A stretch of DNA of 64,000 bases from Luteibacter jiangsuensis (GCF_011742555.1 NZ_JAAQQR010000005.1:186001-250000), one strand, 5' to 3'. Shown: positions 9,562 through 19,768, numbered from the stretch's first letter. Notes: a model not told the origin generated them from the letters alone. Numbers and translations: made by a program.

Positions 9562-10332
9562 TCATTGACGTGCGGTGGCTTCGAGTGCGTGCGCGGGATC
9601 CGAATCCGGGAACCTTTCGCGCAGGCGTTTGGCGTAGTCCTGGGCCCCCTCCCCGTTGCCCAGACGTAGCTCGATATCGTGACCGAGCTTCAACGAATCC
9701 GGACTCGGCGCCCCCAGCGCCTCGTAGCGTTGCAGGAAGGCACGCGCCCGGAATGCATCGTTCTTAAGGTACAACACGTGCGCCATCTGATACAGGGCGT
9801 CCGCGTTATTCGGATTGCGCTCGATCGCCTTGCGGAAATAACCCTCGGCGGCGTCGTAATCCTGCGATTGCAGCTGGCAGGTGCCCGCATTGCTGAGCGC
9901 GAGGTCCGGCGTTTCGTAGAACGGGTCGGCCAGGGCGCGATCGAAGTACGGCTTTGCCTCGGCCGGCCGATGCTGGGTGCACAGGAAAACGGCGAGGTTG
10001 TTGTTCACCGAGCCCTTCTTCGGGTCGTATTCCACGGCCTTGCGATAGTGCAGTTCGGCGTTCACCGGGTCGTTGATGCGCTCGTAGAGCACGGCGATAA
10101 CCGTATGGGCCGGAACGTATTTCGGATCGAACTCAAGCGCTTTCTGGAGTTTTTCCATGGCGCCCTTGAGGTCGCCGTTCTGCATGTAGCGCTGGCCTAG
10201 CTCGGTGTGAACCTCCGCCCCCTTGGCGCGATCCTCGGCGGCCGTCGAAGGCCGGAGGCCCGATCCGCCGCCCACACAGCCGGCGCACGCGAACGCGAGC
10301 GCGGCCACGAGTCCCCACCGCTCAAGCCGCAT
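9562..10332 (-). CDS. pilW: Type IV pilus biogenesis/stability lipoprotein PilW (PilF)
   Basis: The 256-residue protein has a lipobox CAGC with Cys19, then about six TPR motifs (for example [20 protein letters not shown] and the [19 protein letters not shown] region). The family pilots the PilQ secretin to the outer membrane for type IV pili. Its start lies inside the 3' end of rlmN (11-nt overlap), and its stop may overlap an alternative rodZ start, so the three genes look translationally linked. No other pil gene is in the window, which is normal for this locus. Confidence 0.93.
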   Translation of the reverse strand: MRLERWGLVAALAFACAGCVGGGSGLRPSTAAEDRAKGAEVHTELGQRYMQNGDLKGAMEKLQKALEFDPKYVPAHTVIAVLYERINDPVNAELHYRKAVEYDPKKGSVNNNLAVFLCTQHRPAEAKPYFDRALADPFYETPDLALSNAGTCQLQSQDYDAAEGYFRKAIERNPNNADALYQMAHVLYLKNDAFRARAFLQRYEALGAPSPDSLKLGHDIELRLGNGEGAQDYAKRLRERFPDSDPAHALEATARQ

Positions 10333-11446
10333 TCACCACTCCCTCTTCGAGTTTCTTGCGGAACTCCGCCTGACGGCGAGTACGGTCCACGACCTGCCCC
10401 TTCAACTGGCCGCAGGCGGCGTCGATGTCGTCGCCCCGGGTACGGCGCAGCATGGTCAACACGCCCGCATTGAGCAACTGGGTCTGGAACGCGCGAATCT
10501 CGTCCTGGCCGGAACGTTCGAAGCGCGCCCCGGGGAACGGATTGAACGGAATGAGGTTGACCTTGTTCGCCCCCGGGAGACGGCGCATGAACTTGATGAG
10601 CTGGCGCGCGTGCTCGGGCTGGTCGTTCACGCCCTTCATGAGGGTGTATTCGAAGGTGATCGAGGTGCGCGGCGCGCGCTGGATGTAACGCTCGCAGGCA
10701 CCCATCAGCTCCGCCAGCGGATAACGCTTGTTGAGCGGCACGAGTTCCGTGCGCAGCTCGTCGTTGGCGGCGTGCAGGGACACCGCCAGGGAGACGTCGC
10801 TCTCCGCGGAGAGGCGGTCGATCATCGGCACGAGGCCGGCCGTGGACAGCGTGACGCGCTTGCTCGCCAGGCCGAAACCCAGGTCGTCGCGCATCAGGCT
10901 CATGGCCTTCACCACGTTGTCGAAGTTCAGCAACGGCTCGCCCATGCCCATCATCACCACGTTGGTGATGCGGCGCTGCTGGTGCGGCACATTGCCGAGA
11001 TGTTTGGCCGCGACCCATACCTGGCCGATGATCTCGGCCGTGGACAGGTTGCGGGAGAAGCCCTGGGTAGCCGTGGAGCAGAACTGGCAGTTCAGGGCGC
11101 AGCCGACCTGCGATGACACGCACAGCGTGCCGCGGGTCGGCTCCGGGATGTACACCGTCTCGATGGCGTTGCCGCCATCCATGCCCAGCAGCCACTTGTG
11201 GGTGCCATCGACCGCGCCCTTCTCGAACACGGTTTTCGGCGGCCCCACGTAGCAGCTGGCGCTGAGTTTTTCGCGCAACGCCTTGCCGACATCGGTCATC
11301 TTCTCGAAATCGCTTTCGAGACGGTGGTAGATCCACTTCATGACCTGCTCGGCGCGATACGGCTTCTCGCCGAGCTGGGCGAAGAAATCGCGCAGCCCCT
11401 GGCGATCGAAGTCGAGCAGATTGACCTTTTCGGCGGGCGTATTCAC
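10322..11446 (-). CDS. rlmN: 23S rRNA (adenine-2503-C2)/tRNA methyltransferase
   Basis: The 374-residue radical-SAM protein carries the cluster motif CALNCQFC (Cys116, Cys120, Cys123), the [12 protein letters not shown] segment, and a C-terminal Cys in [13 protein letters not shown] that corresponds to the methyl-accepting cysteine of the family. It methylates A2503 of 23S rRNA and A37 of some tRNAs, tuning decoding. It is 8 nt downstream of ndk, and its 3' end overlaps pilW. Length and start ([19 protein letters not shown]) are standard. Confidence 0.97.
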   Translation of the reverse strand: MNTPAEKVNLLDFDRQGLRDFFAQLGEKPYRAEQVMKWIYHRLESDFEKMTDVGKALREKLSASCYVGPPKTVFEKGAVDGTHKWLLGMDGGNAIETVYIPEPTRGTLCVSSQVGCALNCQFCSTATQGFSRNLSTAEIIGQVWVAAKHLGNVPHQQRRITNVVMMGMGEPLLNFDNVVKAMSLMRDDLGFGLASKRVTLSTAGLVPMIDRLSAESDVSLAVSLHAANDELRTELVPLNKRYPLAELMGACERYIQRAPRTSITFEYTLMKGVNDQPEHARQLIKFMRRLPGANKVNLIPFNPFPGARFERSGQDEIRAFQTQLLNAGVLTMLRRTRGDDIDAACGQLKGQVVDRTRRQAEFRKKLEEGVVNAA

Positions 11447-11454
11447 GGCATGAC

Positions 11455-11880
11455 TCAGTGGGAAACGACTTCCGTCGTACGGAAGAAATAGGCGATTTCC
11501 ACCGCCGCGGTTTCCGGGGCATCGGAACCGTGCACGGCGTTGGCGTCGATCGACTCGGCGAAGTCGGCGCGGATCGTGCCCGGGGCGGCTTCCTTCGGGT
11601 TGGTGGCACCCATGAGGTCGCGGTTCTTCAGGATGGCGCCCTCACCCTCCAGCACCTGGATCATGACGGGGCCCGAAATCATGAAATCGACCAGCGCCTT
11701 GAAGAACGGGCGCTCCTTGTGGACGGCGTAGAAGCCTTCGGCTTCGGCGCGGCTCAGCTGCGCCATGCGCGCGGCCACGACCTTGAGGCCGGCCTTTTCG
11801 AAGCGGGCAAGGATTTCACCGACGACGTTCTTCTTGACGGCATCGGGCTTGATGATCGAAAGGGTGCGCTCCAGCGCCAT
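11455..11880 (-). CDS. ndk: Nucleoside diphosphate kinase
   Basis: The 141-residue protein starts [20 protein letters not shown] and contains the phospho-histidine motif [12 protein letters not shown] with His117. It exchanges gamma-phosphate between nucleoside triphosphates and diphosphates in the cytosol. Length and sequence are canonical. It is first in an ndk-rlmN-pilW-rodZ run. The frame is open to 11910, but the ATG at 11878-11880 is the family start. Confidence 0.97.
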   Translation of the reverse strand: MALERTLSIIKPDAVKKNVVGEILARFEKAGLKVVAARMAQLSRAEAEGFYAVHKERPFFKALVDFMISGPVMIQVLEGEGAILKNRDLMGATNPKEAAPGTIRADFAESIDANAVHGSDAPETAAVEIAYFFRTTEVVSH

Positions 11881-12078
11881 ACGGGTGCTCCGGGAATAGG
11901 AATAAGACAAGGAAGATCATGGGCGCCTTATGGGGCGCCGGATGCCAGTTTACGGCTAAAGCCGTCCGGAATGACTGACTTAGCACACGAAATCTTGACA
12001 GATTCTAGCTGATCCGCAACCCCGTTGCAGGCCCATGTGCGGTCGCGGATTGACCGGCCCGGGCAGCCGGGCGTACTC

Positions 12079-12094
12079 TCAAACGATCGTTTGA
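12079..12094. promoter_or_regulatory. PsrA-type operator palindrome upstream of the tetR-like gene
   Basis: The 16-bp sequence TCAAACGATCGTTTGA is a perfect palindrome 31 bp before the regulator's ATG. Its core CAAAC-N4-GTTTG matches the published binding pattern of Pseudomonas PsrA (C/G-AAAC, 2-4 nt, GTTT-G/C). The adjacent regulator is PsrA-like in its recognition region, so autoregulation and control of the downstream fatty-acid genes is a reasonable inference. A second CAAAC-type site was not found between the regulator and the next gene. Confidence 0.75.
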
Positions 12095-12125
12095 TTCAAA
12101 CCCACCGCCTGCGGAGTCCGCCGAC

Positions 12126-12788
12126 ATGACGAGCGCACCCTACGCCTCCCGCGAACGCAGCACGAAAGAGCGGATCCTGGGCGCCGCCGAGGCCCTTTTC
12201 GCCACCCACGGATTCGCAGGCGCCTCGCTCCGTCAGGTCACGGCGGCCGCACGGGTGAACCTTGCCGCAGTGAATTACCACTTCGGCTCCAAGGACAAGC
12301 TCATCGAGGAAGTGTTCCGCCGCCGCCTCGACGAGCTGAACAGCCGGCGCCTGGCGGCCCTGGCGAAAATCGCGAATCAGGACGAGACCCAGCTCGAGGA
12401 CGTGCTGGACGCATACATCCGCCCGGCGCTCGACCTCTCGCGAACGGACGGCGGCGCGGCCGCCTTCGTCCGTGTGCTGGCACGTGCCTACGCCGAGCAC
12501 AACGACACCCTGCGCCGCTTCCTCTCGGACAACTATGGCCACGTGTTGCGCCAGTTCGCCGCGGAGTTCGGGCGCCTGCTGCCCGGCCTGGCCAGGGAAG
12601 AGATCTACTGGCGCCTGGATATCGTCACCGGCGCCCTGACATACGCCATGGCCGACTTCGGCATCATCCAGCGCAAGAGCGACGTCGCCGAGCGCGACCA
12701 CCGCGAAGCCGCCGCGGAACATCTCATCCGCTTCGCCGCTGCCGGCCTGCGCAACCCTTCCGTTTCCAATTCCCCGGTCACCCGCTGA
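12126..12788 (+). CDS. TetR-family regulator, PsrA-like, of fatty acid degradation
   Basis: The 220-residue protein has an N-terminal TetR helix-turn-helix (STKERILGAAEALFATHGF, then LRQVTAAARVNLAAVNYHFG). The stretch VNLAAVNYHFGSKDKLI is typical of PsrA and its relatives, which sense acyl-CoA and repress beta-oxidation genes. The all-helical C-terminal domain (EDVLDAYIRP, RRFLSDNYGHV) also fits. It is followed 34 nt later by the dehydrogenase/hydratase gene on the same strand, so it probably regulates that operon and itself through the palindrome at 12079-12094. Confidence 0.85.
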   Translation: MTSAPYASRERSTKERILGAAEALFATHGFAGASLRQVTAAARVNLAAVNYHFGSKDKLIEEVFRRRLDELNSRRLAALAKIANQDETQLEDVLDAYIRPALDLSRTDGGAAAFVRVLARAYAEHNDTLRRFLSDNYGHVLRQFAAEFGRLLPGLAREEIYWRLDIVTGALTYAMADFGIIQRKSDVAERDHREAAAEHLIRFAAAGLRNPSVSNSPVTR

Positions 12789-12822
12789 CCGGGGAACGAT
12801 CATTGAGCTATCGGAGAACACC

Positions 12823-15192
12823 ATGACCGCAACACCGTTACGCATTCGCAAGGCCGCGGTACTCGGCGCCGGCGTCATGGGCGCGCAGATCGCCGCTCAC
12901 CTGACGAACGCCAACGTGGAAACCGTGCTGTTCGACCTGCCCGCAAAGGAAGGCCCGAAGAGCGGCATCGCCATGAAGGCCATCGCCAACCTCGCCAAGC
13001 TGTCACCGGCACCGCTGGCCGAAAAAGGCCTGGCCGCCGCGATCGTGCCGGCCAACTATGAAGAAGACCTGGCCATGCTGGCCGATGTCGACCTGGTGAT
13101 CGAGGCCATCGCCGAACGGATGGACTGGAAGCTCGATCTGTATACGAAGATCGCCCCGCACGTGTCCAGGACCGCCGTGCTGGCCAGCAACACCTCCGGC
13201 CTGTCGATCAACGGCCTGGCCGAAGCGCTGCCGGAAGAGATGCGCCACCGCTTCACCGGCGTGCACTTCTTCAATCCGCCGCGCTACATGCACCTCGTGG
13301 AGCTGATCCCCACGAAGCTCACCGACCGTGCGGTGCTCGAGGGCCTCGAAGCCTTCCTCACCACCACGCTCGGCAAGGGCGTGGTCTACGCCAAGGACAC
13401 CCCCAACTTCATCGGCAACCGCATCGGCGTGTTCTCCATGCTGTCCACGATGCACCACACCGAGAAGTTCGGCCTTGGCTTCGACACCGTCGACGCCCTC
13501 ACGGGCCCGGCCATCGGCCGCCCGAAGAGCGCCACCTTCCGCACGGCGGATGTCGTCGGCCTCGACACGCTGGCCCACGTCGTCAAGACGATGGCGGACA
13601 CCCTTCCCGACGATCCCTGGCATGCCTACTTCCAGGCGCCGGCGTGGCTGAAAGCCCTGATCGATAAGGGCGCCCTCGGCCAGAAGACCGGGGCTGGCGT
13701 CTATCGCAAGGCTGGCAAGGACATCGTGGTGCTCGATCTGCAGAAGCAGGACTACCGCGTGTCCGAGCAGAAGGCGTCCGATGAAGTTTCGGCTATCCTG
13801 GCCATCAAGGACCCGGCCGAGAAGTTCGCCAGGCTGCGTGCCTCGGCCGATCCGCAGGCGCAATTCCTGTGGGCCGTGTTCCGCGACCTCTTCCATTATT
13901 CCGCTTATCACCTGGCCGACATCGCCGATACCGCGCGCGACGTCGACTTCGCCATTCGCTGGGGTTACGGGTGGAAGCTGGGCCCGTTCGAGCTCTGGCA
14001 GGCAGCCGGCTGGCAGCAGGTTGCCGGCTGGATCGCCGAGGACATCGCCGCCGGCAAGACCATGAGCAGCGCACCGCTGCCGGCCTGGGTCACCGACGGC
14101 CGTAGCGGTGTGCACGGTAAGGCGGGTTCGTACTCGGCGGCCGACGGCGTCGAGAAGCCGCGCTCGAGCCACCCGGTGTACCAGCGCCAGGCGTTCCCCG
14201 ACCCGATCCTGGGCGAGACGTTCGACAAGGGCACCACCGTCTGGGAGAACGACGGCGTGCGCCTGTGGCATGCCGGCGACGACATCGGCGTGATCTCGTT
14301 CAAGACCAAGATGCACACGGTGAACGACCAGGTGCTCGACGGCATCCAGCACGCCATCGGCCTGGCCGAGCAGCAGTTCCGCGGCGTGGTGCTGTGGCAG
14401 CCGTCCGAGCCCTTCTCGGCGGGTGCCGATCTCAAGGGCGCTCTGGGCCTGCTGAAGGAAGGCAAGCTTGCGCAGTTCGAGGCGATGGTCGCGAACTTCC
14501 AGGCCACCAGCATGCGCATCAAGTACTCGCTGGTACCGGTGGTAGCCGCGGTGCGCGGTCTTGCTCTCGGTGGCGGCTGCGAATTCCAGATGCATTCGGC
14601 GCGCACCGTCGCGGCGCTGGAAAGCTACATCGGCCTCGTCGAGGCCGGCGTGGGCCTGCTGCCCGCCGGCGGCGGCCTCAAGGAACTGGCCGTGCGTGCA
14701 GCCCAGGCCAACCCGGAAGATCCGTTCGAATCCCTGAAGAAGGTGTTCGAGACGATCGCGATGGCCAAGGTGTCCACCAGCGCGCTCGAGGCCAAATCCC
14801 TCGGCCTGCTGCGCAGGGACGACATCGTGGTGTTCAACAGCTACGAACTCCTGCACGTGGCGAAGGCGCAGGCGCGGGCCATGGCCGAGTCGGGTTACCG
14901 TCCGCCGCTGCCGGCGCGCGCCATTCCCGCCGCAGGCGACACGGCCACGGCCACCTTCAAGGCATCGCTCGCGAATCTGGCGGAGGGCTACTTCGCGTCC
15001 GCGCACGATATCGAGATCGCCAGCCGCATCGCCGACACGCTGTCGGGCGGCAAGATCGAACGCGGGTCGCTGGTCGACGAGGCATGGCTGCTCGCCCTGG
15101 AACGCCGCCACTTCGTGGAACTGGCGCAGACCGAAAAGACCCAGGCCCGTATCGCGCACACGATGACGACGGGGAAACCGCTGCGTAACTGA
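12823..15192 (+). CDS. 3-hydroxyacyl-CoA dehydrogenase/enoyl-CoA hydratase fusion (FadN type)
   Basis: The 789-residue protein has the dehydrogenase part first: the NAD-binding motif GAGVMG at 15-20, ASNTSGLSI, GVHFFNPPRYM with the catalytic His, and NFIGNRIGVF. The enoyl-CoA hydratase/isomerase fold follows from about residue 480 (FSAGADLKGALG and LALGGGCEFQMHS). This order is the reverse of E. coli FadB and matches FadN-type proteins in domain order and length. It catalyses the hydration and NAD-dependent oxidation steps of beta-oxidation, with the thiolase gene 52 nt downstream completing the cycle. Regulation by the adjacent TetR protein is likely. Confidence 0.93.
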   Translation: MTATPLRIRKAAVLGAGVMGAQIAAHLTNANVETVLFDLPAKEGPKSGIAMKAIANLAKLSPAPLAEKGLAAAIVPANYEEDLAMLADVDLVIEAIAERMDWKLDLYTKIAPHVSRTAVLASNTSGLSINGLAEALPEEMRHRFTGVHFFNPPRYMHLVELIPTKLTDRAVLEGLEAFLTTTLGKGVVYAKDTPNFIGNRIGVFSMLSTMHHTEKFGLGFDTVDALTGPAIGRPKSATFRTADVVGLDTLAHVVKTMADTLPDDPWHAYFQAPAWLKALIDKGALGQKTGAGVYRKAGKDIVVLDLQKQDYRVSEQKASDEVSAILAIKDPAEKFARLRASADPQAQFLWAVFRDLFHYSAYHLADIADTARDVDFAIRWGYGWKLGPFELWQAAGWQQVAGWIAEDIAAGKTMSSAPLPAWVTDGRSGVHGKAGSYSAADGVEKPRSSHPVYQRQAFPDPILGETFDKGTTVWENDGVRLWHAGDDIGVISFKTKMHTVNDQVLDGIQHAIGLAEQQFRGVVLWQPSEPFSAGADLKGALGLLKEGKLAQFEAMVANFQATSMRIKYSLVPVVAAVRGLALGGGCEFQMHSARTVAALESYIGLVEAGVGLLPAGGGLKELAVRAAQANPEDPFESLKKVFETIAMAKVSTSALEAKSLGLLRRDDIVVFNSYELLHVAKAQARAMAESGYRPPLPARAIPAAGDTATATFKASLANLAEGYFASAHDIEIASRIADTLSGGKIERGSLVDEAWLLALERRHFVELAQTEKTQARIAHTMTTGKPLRN

Positions 15193-15244
15193 CGCGCACA
15201 GCGCTCTGACGCAGCCCATCTCCCCACTTAAAGGAAACACTTCC

Positions 15245-16453
15245 ATGAGCAAGCAAGTGCAAGACGCCTACATCGTCGCCGCCACCCGCACCCCGGTAGG
15301 CAAGGCGCCGCGCGGCGTATTCCGCAACACCCGTCCCGACGACATGCTGGCCCACGTCATCCGTGCGGTGCTGGAGCAGGCACCGGGCATCGACCCGGCC
15401 ATGATCGCCGACGCCGTCATCGGCTGCGCGATGCCGGAAGCCGAGCAAGGCATGAACGTCGCACGCATCGGCGTGTTGCTCGCAGGCCTGCCCGAGCAGG
15501 TGCCGGGCGTCACCATCAACCGCTTCTGTTCGTCGGGCGTGCAGGCCATCGCGATGGCCGCCGACCGCATTCGCCTCGGCGAAGCCGACCTCATGCTGGC
15601 CGGCGGTACCGAGTCGATGAGCATGGTGCCGATGATGGGCCACAAGGTGGCCATGAACCCGGCCATCTTCGAGAACGACGAGAACCGCGCCATCGCGTTC
15701 GGCATGGGCATCACCGCCGAAAAGGTGGCAGAGCGCTGGAAAGTGAGCCGCGAAGACCAGGACGCCTTCGCACTGCAGTCGCACCAGCGCGCCATCGCGG
15801 CCATCGCCGCGGGCGAGTTCAAGGACGAGATCACGCCCTTCCAGCTCGACGACCGCTATCCGGACCTGAAGAACCACAGCGTCCGCGAAGACCGGCGCAT
15901 CATCGACACCGACGAAGGTCCGCGCCAGGACACCTCGCTGGAAGTGCTGGGCAAGCTGCGTCCGGTATTCCGTAACGGCCAGTTCGGCGGTTCGGTGACG
16001 GCGGGCAATTCCTCGCAGATGTCCGACGGCGCCGGCGCCCTGCTGATCGCCAGCGAGAAAGCCATCAAGGACTACGGCCTCACTCCGCTCGCCCGTTTCG
16101 TGGGCTTCTCGGTGGCAGGTGTGGCACCGGAAGTGATGGGTATCGGCCCGAAGGAAGCGATTCCGAAGGCGCTGAAGCAGACGGGCATCACGCAGGACCA
16201 ACTCGACTGGATCGAGCTCAACGAAGCCTTCGCAGCCCAGGCCCTGGCGGTGATCCGCGAACTCGGCCTCGACCCGGCCAAAGTGAATCCGCTGGGCGGT
16301 GCCATCGCCCTCGGCCACCCCCTGGGTGCCACCGGCGCCGTCCGCGCAGCCACGCTGATCCACGGTCTGCGCCGTCGCAAGCAGAAGTACGGCATGGTCA
16401 CGATGTGCATCGGTACGGGCATGGGCGCCGCCGGCGTGTTCGAGGCGCTGTAA
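15245..16453 (+). CDS. fadA: Acetyl-CoA C-acyltransferase (3-ketoacyl-CoA thiolase)
   Basis: The 402-residue thiolase has nucleophile Cys95 in NRFCSSGVQA, His358 in GHPLGATGA and the second catalytic Cys388 in CIGTGMGAA. It cleaves 3-ketoacyl-CoA to acetyl-CoA plus a shortened acyl-CoA, the last step of beta-oxidation. It is the second structural gene of the operon with the FadN-type protein. The symbol is assigned by role; sequence alone does not separate FadA from FadI-type thiolases. A REP pair follows 17 nt after the stop. Confidence 0.93.
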   Translation: MSKQVQDAYIVAATRTPVGKAPRGVFRNTRPDDMLAHVIRAVLEQAPGIDPAMIADAVIGCAMPEAEQGMNVARIGVLLAGLPEQVPGVTINRFCSSGVQAIAMAADRIRLGEADLMLAGGTESMSMVPMMGHKVAMNPAIFENDENRAIAFGMGITAEKVAERWKVSREDQDAFALQSHQRAIAAIAAGEFKDEITPFQLDDRYPDLKNHSVREDRRIIDTDEGPRQDTSLEVLGKLRPVFRNGQFGGSVTAGNSSQMSDGAGALLIASEKAIKDYGLTPLARFVGFSVAGVAPEVMGIGPKEAIPKALKQTGITQDQLDWIELNEAFAAQALAVIRELGLDPAKVNPLGGAIALGHPLGATGAVRAATLIHGLRRRKQKYGMVTMCIGTGMGAAGVFEAL

Positions 16454-16470
16454 CAAGGCGGGATCACTCG

Positions 16471-16552
16471 TGTGGGAGCCGCTTCAGCGGCGATCCCGCG
16501 GCAGCGGGCACGCTAGCCGCGAGCACCCATCGCCGCTGAAGCGGCTCCCACA
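16471..16552. repeat. Family A REP pair (inverted) after the thiolase gene
   Basis: An 82-bp inverted pair of the TGTGGGAGCCGCTTCAGCGG unit, with a CCCGCGGCAGCGGGC hairpin in the middle. It lies right after the beta-oxidation operon and 31 bp before the MBL gene, where such elements often stabilise mRNA 3' ends or attenuate read-through. Confidence 0.88.
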
Positions 16553-16583
16553 CAGAGCGAAGATTTGGGGTTAACCTCAGGCC

Positions 16584-17510
16584 ATGCACGGCATCCACAC
16601 CATCGATACCGGCTTTGCCCGGCCCTCCTTCGATGCGGCCTACCTGGTCGCCGAACGAGGCCGTGGCGCCTTCGTCGACAGCGGCACCGCGCATTCGCTG
16701 CCTCGCTTCCTCGATGCAATCGCCGCGGCCAGCCTTCAGCCGAAAGACATCGACTGGGTGATCCTCACCCATGTCCACCTCGATCACTCCGCGGGTGCCG
16801 GTCAGCTGATGCGGCACCTGCCCAACGCCAAGCTCGCGGTGCATCCGCGCGGCGCCCCGCACATGATCGACCCCTCCGCCCTGATCGCCGGTGCCGCCGC
16901 CGTCTATGGCGGGGAAGACATCGTGCGGAGGGACTACGGCGACATCGTTCCGGTGCCGAAAGACCGTGTCGTCGAAGCAGACGACGGGTTCGTCGTCGAC
17001 CTGGCGGGTCGCGCCCTGCTCTGCCTCGACACGCCCGGCCATGCCCGTCACCACATCGCCATACACGATGAACGCGCCAACGCGTTCTTCACCGGTGACG
17101 TGTTCGGTCTTTCCTATCGCGAACTCGATTCGCCGGGCGGGCTGTTCATCATCCCCACCACGTCACCGGTGCAGTTCGACCCCGACGCGGCGCATGCGTC
17201 CATCGAGCGCCTGATGCGCTACGAGCCGGAGGCCATGTACCTCACCCATTACGGTCGGGTAACGGATGTGGCGCGGCTGGCGCGCGATCTCCACGAACTG
17301 ATCGACGCCATGGTGGCGATCGGAAAGCGGCACGTATCCGCACCTGACCGCGAACAGCGCATCGCCTTCGATTTCATCGACCTCTACGCCGATCGCGCGC
17401 ACCGCCAGGGCGTAACGCTGAACACCGCCGAGATCGTGAAGGTGCTGGAGGTGGACATCCGCCTCAATGCCCAGGGTGTGGTCGTCTGGCTCGACCGCAA
17501 CTCCCGTTAA
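16584..17510 (+). CDS. MBL-fold metallo-hydrolase
   Basis: The 308-residue protein has the metallo-beta-lactamase motif HVHLDH at residues 63-68, a second metal ligand region in [14 protein letters not shown], an FFTGDVFG aspartate and a later His in YLTHYGR, so the dinuclear site looks complete. Members hydrolyse thioesters, lactones or glutathione conjugates; nothing here fixes the substrate. Its 3' end overlaps the convergent csaA-like gene by 4 nt, the two TAA stops sharing the palindrome TTAA. Confidence 0.88.
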   Translation: MHGIHTIDTGFARPSFDAAYLVAERGRGAFVDSGTAHSLPRFLDAIAAASLQPKDIDWVILTHVHLDHSAGAGQLMRHLPNAKLAVHPRGAPHMIDPSALIAGAAAVYGGEDIVRRDYGDIVPVPKDRVVEADDGFVVDLAGRALLCLDTPGHARHHIAIHDERANAFFTGDVFGLSYRELDSPGGLFIIPTTSPVQFDPDAAHASIERLMRYEPEAMYLTHYGRVTDVARLARDLHELIDAMVAIGKRHVSAPDREQRIAFDFIDLYADRAHRQGVTLNTAEIVKVLEVDIRLNAQGVVVWLDRNSR

Positions 17511-17842
17511 GCCAGCCGGCTACCGTTCGGCACCGCCCGCTCCGTCGTGGTGATGACCACGCCTTCGTCGGTATGGAAACCCGTGAGCAGGAATTGCGAG
17601 CGGAAGGGGCCGATCTGTTTTTCCGGGAAATTGATCACACCCACGATCTGCTTGCCGACCAGTTCTTCCGCGCTGTAGATCGCGGCCACCTGCGCGCTTG
17701 TCTTCTTCTCGCCGTGCGGCCCGAAGTCCGCCCAAATCTTGTACGCCGGCCGGCGCGCTTCGGGGAACGCTTCCGCGCGCACGATCGTGCCCGCCACCAG
17801 TTGCACCTTCTCGAAGTCTGCCCAGCTGATTTCTTCGCTCAT
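17507..17842 (-). CDS. csaA: CsaA-like tRNA-binding domain protein
   Basis: The 111-residue protein is a single EMAP/CsaA OB-fold domain ([20 protein letters not shown], then [20 protein letters not shown] and the C-terminal AVPNGSRLA). CsaA proteins bind tRNA and have been linked to chaperone-like functions. The start at 17840-17842 gives the standard N-terminus. It begins 1 nt after the stop of the FAD oxidoreductase gene and so is probably co-transcribed with it. Confidence 0.88.
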   Translation of the reverse strand: MSEEISWADFEKVQLVAGTIVRAEAFPEARRPAYKIWADFGPHGEKKTSAQVAAIYSAEELVGKQIVGVINFPEKQIGPFRSQFLLTGFHTDEGVVITTTERAVPNGSRLA

Positions 17843-17843
17843 C

Positions 17844-19118
17844 TCATCCTTCCAGTCGCGACTTGAACCAGTCGCGCAATTCGTATTTCCAATACGTGCC
17901 CTGCGCCGCCAGATAACCGAACGGCCGGTGCACCGGGTCCAGGCCGAAGCCCGCATACGTATCGAGCACCGGCTCCCCCGATGCGATGGCTTCCGCCAAC
18001 GCTTCGCCGGCCGCGCATGTCGGTGCCAGACCGTGGCCGCCGAACGCTTGCGCATACCATAGGCCGTTTCCATGCGTGCCCACCTGGGGCATCTCGTGAC
18101 GCGCATAGCTCATCAGGCCCGACCATGCCTGCTCGACCCGCACATCCGCCAGCGACGGAAACACACGTGCAAGATCGCGCTTCAGGAGTCGCTGCACGGC
18201 ACGTGGCGACCGGTCGCGCACCGAAATGCGGCCGCCCCAGAGCAATCGCGTGTCGGCCAGCGGCCGATAGTAATCGAAGGCGAAGCGGGTGTCGTACACC
18301 GCGGCGCGTGTACGCAGGCATTCGCCGAGTCGTTCGCCCAACGGTTCGGTCACCATGACGTAAGTGGCAATGGGCAGCACGGCGCGATCGATGCGGCGGT
18401 CCAGTCCGGCAAGATAACCGCCGCAGGCGAGCACCACGTTCGGGGTTTCCAGTTCGGCATCGCCCACACGCAGCACCCAGCGGGCGCCCCGGCGCTCGAG
18501 CATCCGCACGCGCGAGGATTCGTGGATGCGCACGCCCGCCCGTTCGGCCGCCTGCGCCAGGCCACGCGCGTAGGCCAGGGGATCGATGTGCAGGGCGTTC
18601 CTCTCGTAGAGGCCGTCGTGGTACCGGGGGCTGCGCACGAATTCGTGCATGGCGTCCTCGGGTATCCACTGCCAGTCCGCACCGTAATGTTCGGCAAGCA
18701 GACGCTGCCGGGAGCGCAGCACCGCGGCGTCGCGAAACCAGTTCGCCCAGACCACACCTGCATCGACGGCATCGCACTCGATGCCCAGCACGGCGATCCG
18801 CTCGCGAATCAGATTCACCGCGTCCACCGTGCGCGCGTAAAGCGCGCGAGCCCGCTCCGGCCCCGCCTGTTCCAGCAACGCCTTTTCGCCCAGCGAATAG
18901 CCGGCGAAGACGAACCCGCCGTTCCGGCCCGACGCCCCGAAGCCGACCCACCGGGATTCCAGGACGACTACGTCGCGCACGCCGCGGGCGGCCAATCCCA
19001 GGGCCGTATTCAGCCCGGCGAACCCGCCGCCTACCACGACGACCGCGGCCTCGCGCCGCCCTTGCGGCGGCGGCCGAAGCGCGGGGACGGTCGTTCGGTC
19101 GTGGTACCACGACGGCAT
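17844..19118 (-). CDS. FAD-dependent amino-oxidase (DAO family, PuuB/OrdL-like)
   Basis: About 424 residues. The dinucleotide-binding motif [17 protein letters not shown] lies near the N-terminus, followed by [17 protein letters not shown], which in this family covers the flavin-attachment region, and a C-terminal [19 protein letters not shown]. It resembles gamma-glutamylputrescine oxidase and related deaminating flavoenzymes; the actual amine is unknown. The ATG at 19116-19118 ([10 protein letters not shown]) is favoured because family members begin this way; the open frame continues upstream to 19250 and overlaps the divergent dioxygenase gene, which makes a longer start unlikely. Confidence 0.85.
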   Translation of the reverse strand: MPSWYHDRTTVPALRPPPQGRREAAVVVVGGGFAGLNTALGLAARGVRDVVVLESRWVGFGASGRNGGFVFAGYSLGEKALLEQAGPERARALYARTVDAVNLIRERIAVLGIECDAVDAGVVWANWFRDAAVLRSRQRLLAEHYGADWQWIPEDAMHEFVRSPRYHDGLYERNALHIDPLAYARGLAQAAERAGVRIHESSRVRMLERRGARWVLRVGDAELETPNVVLACGGYLAGLDRRIDRAVLPIATYVMVTEPLGERLGECLRTRAAVYDTRFAFDYYRPLADTRLLWGGRISVRDRSPRAVQRLLKRDLARVFPSLADVRVEQAWSGLMSYARHEMPQVGTHGNGLWYAQAFGGHGLAPTCAAGEALAEAIASGEPVLDTYAGFGLDPVHRPFGYLAAQGTYWKYELRDWFKSRLEG

Positions 19119-19234
19119 CGGGCGGATCCTCGAGGTCAGGTGCGCCGTTGTACAAGACCGCGCGCCGGGGCGAAAGGTCCGCCCCTGTACGAGTTCAGGC
19201 GTATGATTTGCGAACGTCCCGAGCAATCCATCCC

Positions 19235-19759
19235 ATGAGCCTGCTGCCACCCATCGACCTTCAACGCTGGATCGACGAGAACCGCGCCCTGCTCAAGCCA
19301 CCCGTCGGCAATAAATGCATCGTCGACGGCGACTTCATCGTCATGATCGTCGGTGGCCCGAACTCCCGCACCGACTACCATTACGACGAGGGGCCCGAAT
19401 TCTTCTACCAGCTCGAAGGCGAGATGGTGCTGAAAGTGCAGGACGACGGCCGGGCCCGCGACATCCCGATCAAGGCCGGGCAGATGTTCTACCTGCCTCC
19501 CAAGGTCCCGCACTCGCCGCAACGCATGCCCGATTCGATAGGGCTGGTGATCGAAAGGCGCCGCATGGCGGGCGAGAAAGACGGCCTGATGTGGTTCTGC
19601 GACGTGTGCAACCACAAGCTGTACGAGCACTATTTCACGCTGGGCAGCATCGAAACCGACTTTCCGCCGGTTTTCGACAGGTTTTACCGGTCGCTGGAGG
19701 CCCGCACCTGCGGCAACTGCGGCACGATCCACCCGGCACCGGCCAGGTACGCCGACTGA
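19235..19759 (+). CDS. nbaC: 3-hydroxyanthranilate 3,4-dioxygenase
   Basis: The 174-residue cupin carries the non-haem iron ligands His49, Glu55 (in [12 protein letters not shown]) and His93 (KVPHSPQR), plus two C-terminal CxxC pairs (122/125 and 159/162) forming the rubredoxin-like iron site of bacterial enzymes. It opens the ring of 3-hydroxyanthranilate to aminocarboxymuconate semialdehyde in the kynurenine/tryptophan route to NAD or in nitrobenzoate breakdown. No other kynurenine pathway gene lies close by. It is divergent from the FAD oxidase gene. The symbol haaO is also used. Confidence 0.95.
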   Translation: MSLLPPIDLQRWIDENRALLKPPVGNKCIVDGDFIVMIVGGPNSRTDYHYDEGPEFFYQLEGEMVLKVQDDGRARDIPIKAGQMFYLPPKVPHSPQRMPDSIGLVIERRRMAGEKDGLMWFCDVCNHKLYEHYFTLGSIETDFPPVFDRFYRSLEARTCGNCGTIHPAPARYAD

Positions 19760-19768
19760 TCCGTCCCG

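Noticed and set aside
13003-15252. Minus-strand ORF of 749 codons opposite the FadN-type gene
   Set aside because: Antisense shadow; the plus strand encodes a complete two-domain enzyme.
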